A stretch of DNA of 64,000 nucleotides. Origin: Termitomyces sp. T153 (taxonomy: Eukaryota > Basidiomycota > Agaricomycetes > Agaricales > Lyophyllaceae). The notes under the pieces were generated by a model that saw only the letters and a program-made list of their open reading frames with translations, did no database searches and was not told the origin of the DNA. This document shows, in pieces, positions 23,602 to 33,370 of the stretch. The number at the start of each line of letters is the position of its first letter. The stretch's first letter is position 1. Both the position numbers and the translations under genes were made by a program. The stretch is taken from NCBI GenBank assembly GCA_018296165.2, contig JACKQL020000120.1, positions 62,001 to 126,000 on the forward strand, read 5' to 3'.

Positions 23602-23828
23602 TGTAGTGGTACCATGACTACATCACTATTGTGATCTGCCATATCTAATCTTCCTTATTCAATTCAGTAAAATTTTCTTATTGTATTCCAAATCCTCTCA
23701 TAGTATATAAGGCTTTGGAATAGTCATATTAAGTAGCTTCTTGCAAAATATAGGACTTAGAACAGTTCTATCACAAGACTCCACTCTGTGTGACTGTACT
23801 CTGCTGTATTAGGCAGACTACCATCACA
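23602..23828 (+). repeat. Gypsy LTR, CpG-free copy (227 bp)
   Basis: Begins TGTAGTGGTACC and ends ACTACCATCACA, i.e. TG...CA with inverted ends. A TATA-like box (agtatataaggc) is present at about 23702-23713. The same LTR occurs in the opposite orientation at 29426-29580 plus 31741-31822. Aligned by eye, many differences are CpG versus TpG or CpA, with this copy lacking CpG entirely. It directly follows the polypurine tract of element B, so it is that element's 3' LTR. Confidence 0.8.
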
Positions 23829-24719
23829 GCATTGTTTATCAGAACTACAGAAGTTTTTCTTCTGCTGGGGTTCATCCCAGTGAATGCAGGGCATTGATGT
23901 TGATGGTATGCCACTGGAGGAAATTGCTTCCTGCCCTAACAATCAGATGATAAGTTTTGCTGGAGCATTGAATGACAGATGATCATGATTATACCTCTAG
24001 ATCATCAAGAGGATATGTCTTCCATTTATAACCTCATCCAATCTTGGGAACTGACATCATGTGGCAATAGCAATATAGTCATGGTGTTGTCACAAGGGAA
24101 TAATGGAGTCTTCATGCTAGAGAACTGGGATAAGTCCTATTATTGTAAAGAACTGCCTATCAAAAACTATCATAGGCCTTTATATATATCAGTAATGGGA
24201 ATACCTGGTCACAGATAAGTATAGGGGTAAAGTAAGTGTAGACAATCATGAGAAAGTGGGTTACAAAAGGGATGGTAAGCAATCACTGTCACTATATATG
24301 CCCTCCAGGTATTGAGAAGAAATGAAGGATACCTTAGAATATATAGTTGCCAGAATGGGGTTGAATCATTGAAGCCAAAGAATGAGTCATGAGTGTGGTT
24401 ATGACTGAGTGTGATCAAAGTTGGCAGTGGAATAGAGAATGACATTTTGAAGTTGGGGGTTTGAATTATGTCCAAACAGTGAGTAAAGCAACAAGGTCAT
24501 TGAAGCTAGTCAGACACAAGGTCAAAGAGATCTACTCAGTGAGAGTTGTTTGGTGGTACACCCACCTCTTTTTTACAGGTTCCTCTGCACTTGCTTCCAG
24601 GTCCTCACCTGTTGTCAAAATGCATGCATTCTCACCCTCTGAACTAACAAGGATGGGCATTGTAACAAGCTGGGTGACTCATTTGTCATTGTCTACCACA
24701 TCAAAATACATGTACTCAC
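23829..24719. other. Unassigned, truncated end of minus-strand gypsy C
   Basis: No integrase motif is found on the minus strand here, although integrase should follow the RNase H at 24720-25280. A small inverted repeat (ctgggg/ccccag type) lies near 23860-23880. I see no LTR in minus orientation, so element C is cut off or rearranged in this interval. Confidence 0.3.
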
Positions 24720-25280
24720 TATGCACTGTCACATGCCTGCCTGATCATTTGAGTACAGTCTTGACAGCATGTCCAAGAGAATGTTCTCAGTACCTGGCAC
24801 ATATACTATGTCAAAGTCAAACTCTGACACCTTCTTAATCCAGTGCACCTGATGCCCCAAAAAATTCTTCTGGTCCATTAAATGGATCAGCCCTTTATGG
24901 TCTGTGTATCATGTATATCTTATTCCCTGCAGTAGATCTTGGTGGTATAACATTGTCTTGACACCTGCCAACATCTCTATTTCATGAACAGAATAGTTTT
25001 GCTGGGCTGCATTGAGCTTTGTGGAGAAAAAGGCAGCTACATTAGCCTCTCACCAGTTTTCTCCCTGAATGATTACCCCTACAATGCCTGTGACACAGCC
25101 ATCCATTACCATATTGACAGGTGGCGCATCCAGGCCATACACCAATGGCTTACAGTGGTGATCATGACATGCTGATGCCAAATTTTTTACATCTTCAAAT
25201 GCCTGCTGGTGAGTAAACTCCCACTGGTAGGGTACTGTATCCCCTGTTAGCATGTGGAGGATTCTCATAGGTACCCTCAC
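24720..25280 (-). pseudogene. Gypsy C RNase H
   Basis: Starts ILHMLTGDTVPYQWEFTHQQ (RT connection), then PPVNMVMDGCVTGIVGVIIQ, the first RNase H strand with its Asp. After a stop, the same frame continues with AAFFSTKLNAAQQNYSVHEI (Glu region), YTWYTDHKGLIHLMDQK (Asp) and VHWIKKVSEFDIVYVPGTEN. Element-encoded RNase H removes the RNA template. It is interrupted by stops and lacks the integrase that should follow. Confidence 0.7.
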
Positions 25281-25337
25281 CCAATCAATATTATCTGCCA
25301 GATATCCAGCTGTCCCAAGAAACCTGCATAGTAAGTC

Positions 25338-26138
25338 TCAGTTGGTTGGGACCTTCCATCTGACTAATGCATCTACTTTATTGGGGTCCATGCAAATCCC
25401 CTCATCATCAACAATCCAGCCCAAGATTTTCATTTCTCTGCAGAGAAAGTTCAACTTATGCTCACTAAGGTACAGTTTCTCCCTTTTTAAAATATCTAAC
25501 ACTATCTTGATGTGATCTATGTGCTCCTCTAGTGTGTTAGAATACACAATGATATTGTTAAGATAAACATCCATGAACCTCCCAAGGTAAGCTGCAAAGA
25601 GATAGTTCATCAATGCTTGGTATGTAGCAGGTGCATTACAATCACCCTGCTGTATCACATGGCTAACCATAGTACCATCAGGAGTTGTCATGGCAGTCCT
25701 GTCTATATGTTTGGGCTTGACATGAATTTGTTTGTATGTGTCCTGGCCATCAATCATTGATCAGTACTTAGCCCTGCCTGCCTGTCATAGGATTCCATCC
25801 ATGTCTGGTAATGGCAACAACTTGGTGTATATGTTGGCATTTCTTGCCCTCAGATTGCTTACTATTTTCAACCTTGGGGTCTCCCCCAGTTTCCCAGGTT
25901 TCTTAAGAAACATCATGGGCATAGCATTTCCTGCTGTCACAATTTCCCAACAACTGGACTTGACATAGGCTGCCCTTTTGGCATCCCCCTGTGGCTTCAG
26001 AGCTTCTGGACAGTGTGATGGTCTCCAGGGATAGATTTTGCCTTCATCAATCAATGGAATTTCATGATTTATGGCTCTTAACAGGGGTAGGGGGATATTT
26101 TCTACCCCCTTGCACAATGGGGCTGCATAATCTAGCAA
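25338..26138 (-). pseudogene. Gypsy C reverse transcriptase, catalytic aspartates lost
   Basis: Frame 26138-25785 gives the RT start (AMPMMFLKKPGKLGETPRLK, IVSNLRARNANIYTKLLPLP). Frame 25757-25338 continues with TYKQIHVKPKHIDRTAMTTP and MVSHVIQQGDCNAPATYQAL, then the active-site box FMDVYLNNIIVYSN. In functional relatives this box is YLDDIV/IYS; both aspartates read Asn here, each explained by one G-to-A transition. KREKLYLSEHKLNFLCREMK follows as expected. Not catalytically competent. Confidence 0.85.
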
Positions 26139-26195
26139 TTCTCACCTTACTAACTCAAGGTTTTCCTTGTAGGCTTTCATTGCCCTGGATGCTAG

Positions 26196-26636
26196 TCAAG
26201 ATACCCCAATACCTTCCACCATGGGAGTAGCCACTGTGCATCCCACTACAACCTGGGCAGGGTTAAGTCCAAAGGTGACTCTATGCTGAAATATCCATGG
26301 AGTACCTAATATGACATCATAACCCTGCAGATTCATAACATCAAAGTACCTTTGATTAGATATGCCTTGATATTCAAATTGCACAGTGGCACCATAGTTT
26401 ATCCTAGAATGGGATCCTTGCACAGCCAATTGAACTGGTAAGGGCTCACTAAGTTCAATGCATTTTAATTTCAGCTGTTTGACAGTTGTGGTCAAGACAA
26501 AGTCTCCCAGCAATCCTGAGTCCAACAAGGCATGAACCAGGTGTCCGTCCAGCTTGATTACTACAACAAGTGGTTTGGGCACTTTATGACTCACATTCTT
26601 AATCCTAGCATTATTTCTTTGGATGGTGGGGTACAT
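26196..26636 (-). pseudogene. Gypsy C aspartic protease, DSG followed by Leu
   Basis: Contains LVHALLDSGLLGDFVLTTTV, where the usual DSGS/A has Leu after DSG (TCA to TTA would be one transition). The second hallmark, LQGYDVILGTPWIFQHRVTF (I-L-G-x-P-W), is well preserved. The GTPW block and the following GLNPAQVVVG are typical of the agaric chromoviral protease. It is located between nucleocapsid and RT as expected. Confidence 0.8.
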
Positions 26637-27048
26637 CCCTCACTCCACCTGCTGGCCACACAGCTCAAGCATCCTGACCTTATCTGACTCTCTGACATCA
26701 AGGTTCTCTACTTCTGGCAGTCCTTCATCTGGGCTAGCCAAAGTCTTGGGTTTGGCTTGTGCTTCCCATAATGATCCCCAGCAGGTATCCTCTTTTCAAA
26801 TACTGCTGTTTGCATCAGGAAAGGCCTGCCTGACCTTCTTAGCATACCACTTATAGATGTTGAAGTGGAGGTTTACCAGATGCTCAGCCTGTACTCTGGG
26901 TCACAAACCATATCTGCTTGTCTGCCACCAGACAGGTATCTGGGCTATCTCTCTCCATGCAAAACCAGGGCTGTACCTTACAGTAAGTGTTCTCCTCATG
27001 TGGAAGGTAAGGATTGCCCAAACCCAAGACCATACCAGCATTCCAGAC

Positions 27049-27940
27049 TCACACATTGGTCACCAGGGTTAGTGCATACCAAGTGCTCCTAGAGAAGGGA
27101 GCCCCTGTTGCTACACTGTGCTCCAAAGCATACCAGGTGGCAATCTTGAAGGATGGATTTGCTACCCACTCACAGAGAATGGTGGTTTCCCATTCCCACA
27201 CAGCATCCCAGGTGTGTATTATACCTTCCTCCATTTGAGTAGATGTAAATTGCCTCCCTCGATACTGTAGGACATTGGTAGGGTCACCTGGGTATGGCTG
27301 AGGCCATTCTAAGTTGTGATCCAGCCTCCACTTGAGCACACTGCCTAAGCACCTTGGTCTGCCAAACTTTCTTTCTTCTTTGAGAACTAATGCTAGTTTT
27401 TCTTCTGAGTTGTTGACAGGTATTGGGTTCTCATCCTCTCCAAACTCCCAAGGGTCTATTAACTCCACAGGATCATAGTAGTCTCCCACCTCCTCACTTG
27501 TGTCTGGGGGTCTTTTTGGGTATGTGCTTTTCAGGGAGATTTCTGATTCCTCATTAGCCAACCACAGAATTGTTATCATACCAATAGATAGTCCCTCAGT
27601 GGTCTGGCTGAGCACTTCTTTCTGAAGCCTCTCTGCTTCCCAAAGATTTACCTTCACACTGTAAGATCTTAATCCAGGAGCATTTGCTCACCTTGTTTGA
27701 TGATGTTGACTTACTCTTAGGACAATTCCGGGAGAAGTGCCCTGTTTCCCTGCAACCAAAGCACTGATCCTGTGCTCGGTACTCATCCTCTTCCTCTTTG
27801 GATAGGTGGTTGTGGACCTCCACCTTTTTAGGCCAGGCACCATCTCCCTTGTACTTGTGGCACTCTTGGTATCTAGAGGTACCCTGCTTTGTGGAGTAAG
27901 CTGGGGATCTGTTTGTCTTTTTACCAATGCTCAAATGCAA
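27049..27940 (-). pseudogene. Gypsy C nucleocapsid and Gag-Pol spacer
   Basis: Frame 27940-27596 has AQDQCFGCRETGHFSRNCPK, an intact C-x2-C-x4-H-x4-C zinc knuckle preceded by a charged linker (LSKEEEDEYRAQ). Frame 27657-27049 is an acidic, Pro-rich spacer (DTSEEVGDYYDPVELIDPWE) ahead of the protease. A frame change near 27600-27650 separates them. The knuckle packages element RNA in active copies. Confidence 0.7.
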
Positions 27941-28042
27941 GGGGCTTTGTTTTCTCTTTTCCTGTGGATGGGTGGCTGCTGACCCTTTTCCTTTCTGGCC
28001 AGGGTGACCCCTGGAGTTTTGCCCCCTGCTCTGGGGGTAGTC

Positions 28043-29353
28043 TCAATTATGGCAGTAACTCACTTCAGAGGTGTCATGGCCAAGGTCCACTGATTCTGCC
28101 ATCTTGATAAACTCTGCCTTCAACACCACTTTCTTCCAACAAGAAGTTTCTGGGTTTAAGCCCATGTTGTAGAGCTCATGCTGGATGGAGGTACAAAATC
28201 CATTAAATAACTTTACCACCTTTTCTTTACTGTTTGTCAACCCTATGATGGTGAAAAGTTCTTGTAATTCACCCATATAATCACAAACTGTCATCTTTCC
28301 TTGTCACAGGTGTTGTAATTTGCATCTCTGCTTATTTCTATAATTGATGAGGAAACAATCATTAAACAGTTCTTTGAAAAATTCCTCCATAGTCCAGTCT
28401 TTGGGGGCCCTGGATACCTCTCACAAATAGAAGGTCCATGCTTGCCCAGTCAAGAATTTGGAAATGACCAGCACTTGATGCTCCCTCTACACCAGGCCAT
28501 ATTTTACATATGAGGTACAGTGCATCATAACCTGTAGAAATGCTTGCAAATCAGGGGCACCCCCATATTTGGATGGAGGCATCAGTTTGATTAGCAACTT
28601 TGGTGCTGTCTTCTTTCTCTTGCTGTGCTTACTCTTGCTTACCCTCCTTCTGGGCCTAGCCCATTGCTTCTCATCATTTCCTGAGGAGCTGGAAGAGGAG
28701 CTTTCAGTGCTCCTTTCATTACTTGAAGTCAGGGAGGTGTCATCTCCACTCCCACTTTCTGAGCTAGAGTCATCCAAACTGTCAGATGAATCTGATGAGT
28801 CCAAGGAAGGTGGCTCAGATGAGTCTGAGTCCCCCCTTTTGCTCATTTGGTCAAAGGCATGGCCTAGCATGCTGTCTTTGCTAATCTGATATATGGGTTT
28901 AAGCCTCCTGGCAGGGCCTTCTTTCCCTTCATGTTTTCTTACTTTGCACGCTCTCTGGGTTACTTTGCCTATCATGTCCTGGAGCTCATCCGAGATGGGC
29001 TCTGACCCTGGGTGCCCAATTATTTTCTTATTCTTTGTTTCCTTCCTTAGATCCTTCCTGAGCTGACTGATATCTTGTTTCAGTGCCCGTTTCTGATGCA
29101 GGCAATCCCACAGTTCTTTGCAGGTTATCTGATCCCTCCCGCATTTGGCAGTATCTTGTTGATCTTTGTCATGTTCAGTCAATTTGGGGTCTGCCTCTAG
29201 CAGGGTTGTGGGTATGTTACCAGAAGCCTCCTCTATCCTAGTGGCCATCCCCATGTTATGCATGGTGGATGGTCTCAGGTGGAAGTTATAATGGTTGTTT
29301 TCTATGTCAGTATTTATTGAGAACTTTTTTGGACTCACCAATAGGATGTTCAT
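28043..29353 (-). pseudogene. Gypsy C Gag
   Basis: Frame 29353-28487 has a charged coiled-coil-like part (KRALKQDISQLRKDLRKETK), a Ser/Asp-rich acidic region (DSSDSSDSLDDSSSESGSGD), a basic stretch (RRRVSKSKHSKRKKTAPK) and the capsid start APDLQAFLQVMMHCTSYVKY. After a break, frame 28294-28043 continues with YMGELQELFTIIGLTNSKEK and VVKLFNGFCTSIQHELYNMG, the conserved Gag helices. The order and motifs are those of the agaric chromoviral Gag. It ends in the nucleocapsid segment. Confidence 0.75.
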
Positions 29354-29425
29354 GGTTGATCAGGCCATGTAAACTCACTGTAGACGAGTTGGGAATTGTG
29401 TTAGGACTGTTACGAGTTCAAAATA

Positions 29426-29580
29426 TGTAATGGTAGTCCGCCTAATACAGCAGAGTATGGTCACACAAGGTGGAGTCTTGCAATAGAACTGTTCTAAGTC
29501 CTATATTTTGCAAGAAGCTACTTAATATGACTATTCCGAAGCCTTATATACTATGGGAGGATTCGGAATATGTTAGAATA
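29426..29580 (-). repeat. Gypsy C right LTR, U5-side part
   Basis: In minus orientation this is the 3' two thirds of the LTR, ending ...GGACTACCATTACA at 29426. It contains the TATA-like agtatataaggc and retains CpG sites (attCGgaat, ttcCGaag, ggCGgact) that are TG or CA in the copy at 23602-23828. The LTR is interrupted at 29580 by the copia element; its other part is at 31741-31822. The last five bases, gaata (29576-29580), are the copia target duplication. Confidence 0.8.
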
Positions 29581-29914
29581 TGAAACCTATAAGTAGCACA
29601 GAATGTTAATATCCTCAGTGTTTCTGTACAAACGACTGTTATTTGTGCATACCTATAAGTAGCACAGAATGTTAATATCTAAGTCTATCGTAAGTATAGT
29701 GTCCGAATCAGATATGATAGTGTATCAAGCTCACCCTCAGTGTTTCTGTACAAATGACTGAGGGTGCCCATTGTTGGTACGTAGTATATATAGCTCTCTA
29801 TGCCATTGTCCTTTGTCCGATGGCCATGCACATTGGCCCTGACTTCATTGTTTTCATTCGCCTGGTGGCCAATGCTCATGGTGCCTTTGTGCCTCTGTCC
29901 ACCAGATCGCAACA
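29581..29914 (-). repeat. Copia-1 3' LTR (334 bp)
   Basis: Minus-strand start TGTTGCGATCTGG (29914), end GGTTTCA (29581). It contains TATATATAC (29785-29792), a 9-bp stem hairpin at 29733-29765 and, nearer the end, two direct repeats of cctataagtagcacagaat... at 29586-29613 and 29651-29678. These flank a degenerate second hairpin copy at 29613-29638. The homologous 5' LTR remnant is at 31545-31735. Confidence 0.85.
29733..29765 (-). promoter_or_regulatory. Copia-1 LTR hairpin near predicted RNA start
   Basis: Arms ACCCTCAGT (29733-29741) and ACTGAGGGT (29757-29765) with a 15-nt loop. The TATA box at 29785-29792 lies about 20-27 bp upstream in minus orientation, so transcription would start in or beside the hairpin. 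An identical hairpin is in the 5' LTR remnant at about 31553-31585. Confidence 0.6.
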
Positions 29915-29948
29915 CTCCTCCTCACCGTGGGCATTGGTCATCTCCTCC

Positions 29949-30947
29949 TCACGTGGAATCCCAGACTGACATCCTGAGGATCATGTGGAGTTTTGAGAAT
30001 TGGGGTGTGGGAAGTGCTTTGGTGAAGATGTCTGCGACATTGTTTTTTGTGTTGACATAACGTATGATGATTTCCTTCAATGCAATGTGCTCTCGCAGGA
30101 AATGGTATTTGATGTCGACGTGCTTGATATGCTGGTGGAGCATAGGGTCTTCAGAGAGATTTATTGCAGAATTGTTGTCGCAGAGCAATGTTGTAGCCCC
30201 CATTGGTGCATATCCTATTGCTGTCATGAGTGTTCATAACCAGATACATTCTTGTGTTGCCTCAAACGCTGCCATGTACTCTGCTTTGCATGAAGAAGCA
30301 GCAATGGTGCACTGTTTGCAGGTTGACCATGAGACCACTCCCGAGCCCAAGGACCAAGCATATCCCCCTACGCTCCTCTGGGTGTCAAGGCAATTGGCCC
30401 AGTCCGAGTCCGTGAACCCAAGTAGTGATACTGGCTGCTTACCCCCCAGGGACAGCCCCAGTGTCCACGTCCCCTTCAGGTATCGAAGAGTGCAGATTGC
30501 TGCATTCCACTGTGTCTGTGTAAAACAGTCCAGGTATTGTGACAGCTGCTGGATGGCATACTGAATATCTGGGCACGTAGAGACTGCCAGCCACAGCAAT
30601 CCCCCTACCAGCCTTCTGTAGGGTATATGGGATATCTTGTCGCGTTCCTCGTGTGTTAATTTGGACAAGTCAATGCGTCGGAGCTTTGTCCCTGGTTCCA
30701 TCGGTGTTGATATAGGTGTGGTGTTTGATTGCCCGAATTGCTGGACGAGGTGGTTGATCAGTACAGTCTGCGATAGGTGGACTAGGTGGTCCCCTTGGTT
30801 CCAATTGACCGCAATTCCAAGGATATGCTTGGGCGTTCCTAGATCTGCGATGGTCCAGACACTCGCCATCTCTTTCTTGAACTCCTTGTTTGCCACCTTC
30901 GTACTTGCTATGGCTAAGAAGTCATCTACGTGAACCCCCACAATCAC
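29949..30947 (-). pseudogene. Copia-1 RT (second half) and RNase H
   Basis: RT box IVGVHVDDFLAIASTKV (VDD intact), then TIADLGTPKHILGIAVNW and SHIPYRRLVGGLLWLAVSTC, the copia RT C-terminus. RNase H follows: LLGFTDSDWANCLDTQRSVG (Asp), AASSCKAEYMAAFEATQE (Glu) and LLCDNNSAINLSEDPM (Asp), ending HIKHVDIKYHFLREHIALKE and VADIFTKALPTPQF. A TGA between IWL and TLM (about 30230), compatible with a decayed CGA, splits the frame. Otherwise well preserved. Confidence 0.9.
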
Positions 30948-31007
30948 TATACCTGTCTCTGTCTTCCTGTAATAGACGCATGCCTCGCATGCCAGTCGTG
31001 TAAACCC

Positions 31008-31544
31008 CTACCTTTGCATATGTTTGTCAAGCATTTTGTTCCATATCCTGCCTGCTTGTTTCATGCCATATAGCCCTTTCGCCAACTTGCACACCCACAA
31101 TTCCTTCCCCTTCTCTTCAAATCCTTTTGGCTGTTCCATGTACACGGTCTCCTCCTCAGGTAAGATTCTATTCAGGAACGCAGTTTTGACATCTATCTGA
31201 TTAGCATCCCATCCCATTGTTGCTGCCAGGTGCAGTAATATCCTCCAAGATTCTGCGCGTGCTGTAGGTGAGGTAGTTTTTGTGTAGTCCTTACCATAGA
31301 CTTGGTTGAAACCTTGTACGACATGGCGTGTTTTGAACCTAGTGATTTTGCCGGTCTTGTTACACTTAATGGAGAACACTGGTCTACCTTTCAGGATACA
31401 ATGGCCCTGTGGTACGTCCTCTTGTGGGATCAGAGTCCATACTCCCATTTCCTTTAAGGAGTTGAGTTCTTCCCAATATGATTCTTCCCACCTTGCTCCA
31501 TCTTGTGAGTTTCTTGCCTCTTCCCATGTTTGTGGACATTCAAG
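31008..31544 (-). pseudogene. Copia-1 reverse transcriptase, first half
   Basis: Begins at the fusion point with DLECPQTWEEARNSQDGARW, then GVWTLIPQEDVPQGHCILKG, TRFKTRHVVQGFNQVYGKDY and WDANQIDVKTAFLNRILPEE (the D of DVKTAFL is the first RT catalytic Asp). It ends with GLYGMKQAGRIWNKMLDKHM and a TAG at about 31008. The frame then continues with FTRLACEACVYY into the second half. The N-terminal codons abut LTR sequence at 31544/31545, which marks the internal deletion. Confidence 0.9.
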
Positions 31545-31735
31545 ATCAAGCTCACCCTCAGTGTTTCTGTACAAATGACTGAGGGTGCCCATTGTTGGTA
31601 CGTAGTATATATAGCTCTCTATGCCATTGTCCTTTGTCCGATGGCCATGCACATTGGCCCTGACTTCATTGTTTTCATTCGCCCGGTGGCCAATGCTCAC
31701 GGTGCCTTTGTGCCTCTGTCCGCCAGATCGCAACA
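31545..31735 (-). repeat. Copia-1 5' LTR, truncated (191 bp)
   Basis: Matches 29725-29914 almost base for base from TGTTGCG (31735) to gagcttgat (31545). It then changes abruptly into RT coding sequence. The U5-side 145 bp, primer-binding site and about half of the element are deleted. The few differences from the 3' LTR are mainly transitions (e.g. gcccggtggc versus gcctggtggc, cgccag versus caccag). Confidence 0.85.
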
Positions 31736-31740
31736 GAATA

Positions 31741-31822
31741 TGAGAAGTAAATTTTACTGAATTGAATAAAGAAGATTAGATACAGCAGATTGCAATGGCG
31801 ACGTAGTCACGGTACCGCTACA
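31741..31822 (-). repeat. Gypsy C right LTR, U3-side part
   Basis: Minus-strand start TGTAGCGGTACCGTGAC at 31822. It continues to 31741, where it is interrupted by copia-1 and its gaata duplication (31736-31740). CpG sites here (agCGgtacCGtgactaCGtCGc) are TpG or CpA in the copy at 23602. Total LTR length without the insertion is 237 bp. Confidence 0.8.
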
Positions 31823-32904
31823 AATGTGTACGTGTAAACAATGGCCAACGCGGGTGAAGCCGAAATGGGTCGTCTATTATTTTTGTTTACAGATGTCCCT
31901 CACTGACTGACAAGCTCCTTCCAACTGCCATCCGTCTACCTTACGCATAGAAAAGTCCGTCTGTTGAATGCCTTTTATTCTCACTCAAATTCCCCCGCAC
32001 CGCTCTCCACGTCCTCCCCTTTTTCAAACCAGGTCGACACTTTTGCACCAACCGGCACTGGATTTGGATCTCGCTCTACTATCTCTCAATTCACGCCGAG
32101 GTTTTTTCCTAGTCTCTATGCCGAACATCAAGCACAATCCAGATTGAAGGAGGGCTTTATCTTGTTCTGTCTATAGCGAGGGGTGGGGCAGGGGAACGCG
32201 CCATTGTTATATCCTGAGTCCCTGTTCCGTAGGCGACGGGAACGCGGTACGTAGTCAAAAAGGAGGTAGTGCTTAGACTGAGGTTGATCTCTCCAGCAAT
32301 GAGGGATTTTGCTCGTGTCTTGTGTTGAATCTGGCTCTGCATTCATGCAACGGACTCTACAAAAATCGGATTCTCTTGCCGTTGTCTATTTGTTGATGCG
32401 CATCTCACCTCCATGCATGTTGTAGCGCATTCCACTGTACTGCTTCAAGAACGCCATCGCGCGAACTCGTCGTTAACATTCATCCTCCGTGGGCTGCTCT
32501 TGCGCACGCCAAACTTAGGCACACCCTCACAAAATTCCCTGCCATCGGAATCGAACACCTAACAACCACACATCTCGTTATTTCCCGCCCGCCCTACACC
32601 ACAATGGACGCATAAAGCCACCCGCCACTTGATTCCATCCTCAAAAGATCATCGAAATATTGAGGTCAAAGATCCCGTCAGGCAGGGATAGCGGGTAATA
32701 GGAGGGTGAGTTATGAATGGATCTGCCCTCACCTGGTGTTTTTGGAGTCTCTATTTACATTCAAGTGCAGCCCTACATGGCAGGCAGCAGGCGGGCGGAC
32801 GTCCTAAGTCAAGATATATCAGTGTTGGGTGAAAGATGCGGGTATCGTGAAGGAAACGTGCCGCCACGGCTTGTCCTCGAACTCCTGCTTTCTGAGTTGG
32901 CCCT
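31823..32904. other. CpG-rich unassigned region
   Basis: No gene supported. CpG is retained, unlike most of the window, and composition is near 50 percent GC. This is probably old genic or intergenic host sequence rather than decayed transposon. Short frames on both strands show no motif. Confidence 0.3.
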
Positions 32905-33370
32905 TGTACCAACATGTACTCAACCCCAAAATCAACCGTACACTCCTACTCGTACCCCCGCTCTCCTGCCAGCTCCACAAGCAGCGGGTACAACTATGTC
33001 CGGTCGTGAGGCACTTTGCCCTGTTCCGTCCCCGACACGCCTTACTCGGCCCCTAGTGCGTGTTTGCCCCTTCAGGCCTTCCCTTATCAATCCTTTCCAC
33101 TAGCTGTATATTGTCCGCCTAGCCATCCCTCTACACGGTTCAGCCCCGCCGTCGCAGCAACCCTACACTACAACAGCCCTACCCTGCCACCTCCACCTCC
33201 AGCACCTTACTTCAAGCCTGCAACACACCGCCAGTCATGACACTCACGCTCCGCATTTTACCGATACTGAGTCCCAATACATGCATCCCCTCCATGAACA
33301 TCACCCTCTCCTCTCTACGCCCAGGTCAATTGACACTAAACCGTCTAGGTGTTTTATCACACTCGGTAGC
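32905..33370 (+). pseudogene. Pro/Ser/Tyr-rich host protein fragment (unrecognised)
   Basis: One + frame reads YSTPKSTVHSYSYPRSPASS, then PSTRFSPAVAATLHYNSPTL and PPPPPAPYFKPATHRQS, stopping near 33237. A neighbouring frame continues with HFTDTESQYMHPLHEHHPLL. The low-complexity Pro/Ser/Tyr/His style is common in basidiomycete regulatory proteins, but I cannot name a family. A TAG interrupts the first frame. The apparent frame change at about 33240 and lack of a start suggest a broken gene fragment; chance composition is an alternative. Confidence 0.25.

Larger units (their letters stand above)
29581..31735 (-). mobile_element. Copia-1: young, internally deleted Ty1/copia element
   Basis: Bounded by 5-bp target duplications gaata at 29576-29580 and 31736-31740. 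Element ends are TG...CA (TGTTGCG at 31735, ...TTTCA at 29581 on the minus strand). It has a full 3' LTR (29581-29914) but only 191 bp of 5' LTR (31545-31735), which is fused directly to the RT coding region. Gag, protease and integrase are gone. CpG sites are retained and only two in-frame stops are seen in about 550 codons, so it is younger than the gypsy it interrupts. Confidence 0.9.
24720..31822 (-). mobile_element. Ty3/gypsy element C with right LTR split by a copia insertion
   Basis: Reading leftward: right LTR (31822-31741 and 29580-29426), Gag (29353-28043), nucleocapsid (27940-27049), protease (26636-26196), RT (26138-25338) and RNase H (25280-24720). Integrase and left LTR in this orientation are missing. 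The LTR is the same family as the plus-strand LTR at 23602. Everything left of about 29400 is nearly CpG-free; the right LTR is not. The copia element at 29581-31735 was inserted later into the LTR. Confidence 0.8.

Noticed and set aside
23780..23900. Primer-binding site after the LTR at 23602-23828, which would make it a 5' LTR
   Set aside because: The sequence following the LTR has no clear tRNA complementarity and differs from the sequence following the opposite-strand copy, whereas a polypurine tract precedes it. 3' LTR is preferred.
28569..28889. Open + strand frame rich in Leu/Ser/Glu opposite the gypsy C Gag
   Set aside because: It is the antisense shadow of the Ser/Asp-rich Gag region; repeat-like codons keep both strands open. 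No independent evidence for a gene.
700..29400. Classical RIP as in Neurospora (CpA-targeted)
   Set aside because: In the LTR pairs that can be compared, the changes centre on CpG rather than CpA. CpG deamination or CpG-targeted mutation explains the data better.
32717..33103. 128-codon + frame
   Set aside because: An overlapping frame gives a better protein-like Pro/Ser/Tyr segment; this one looks like its out-of-frame shadow.
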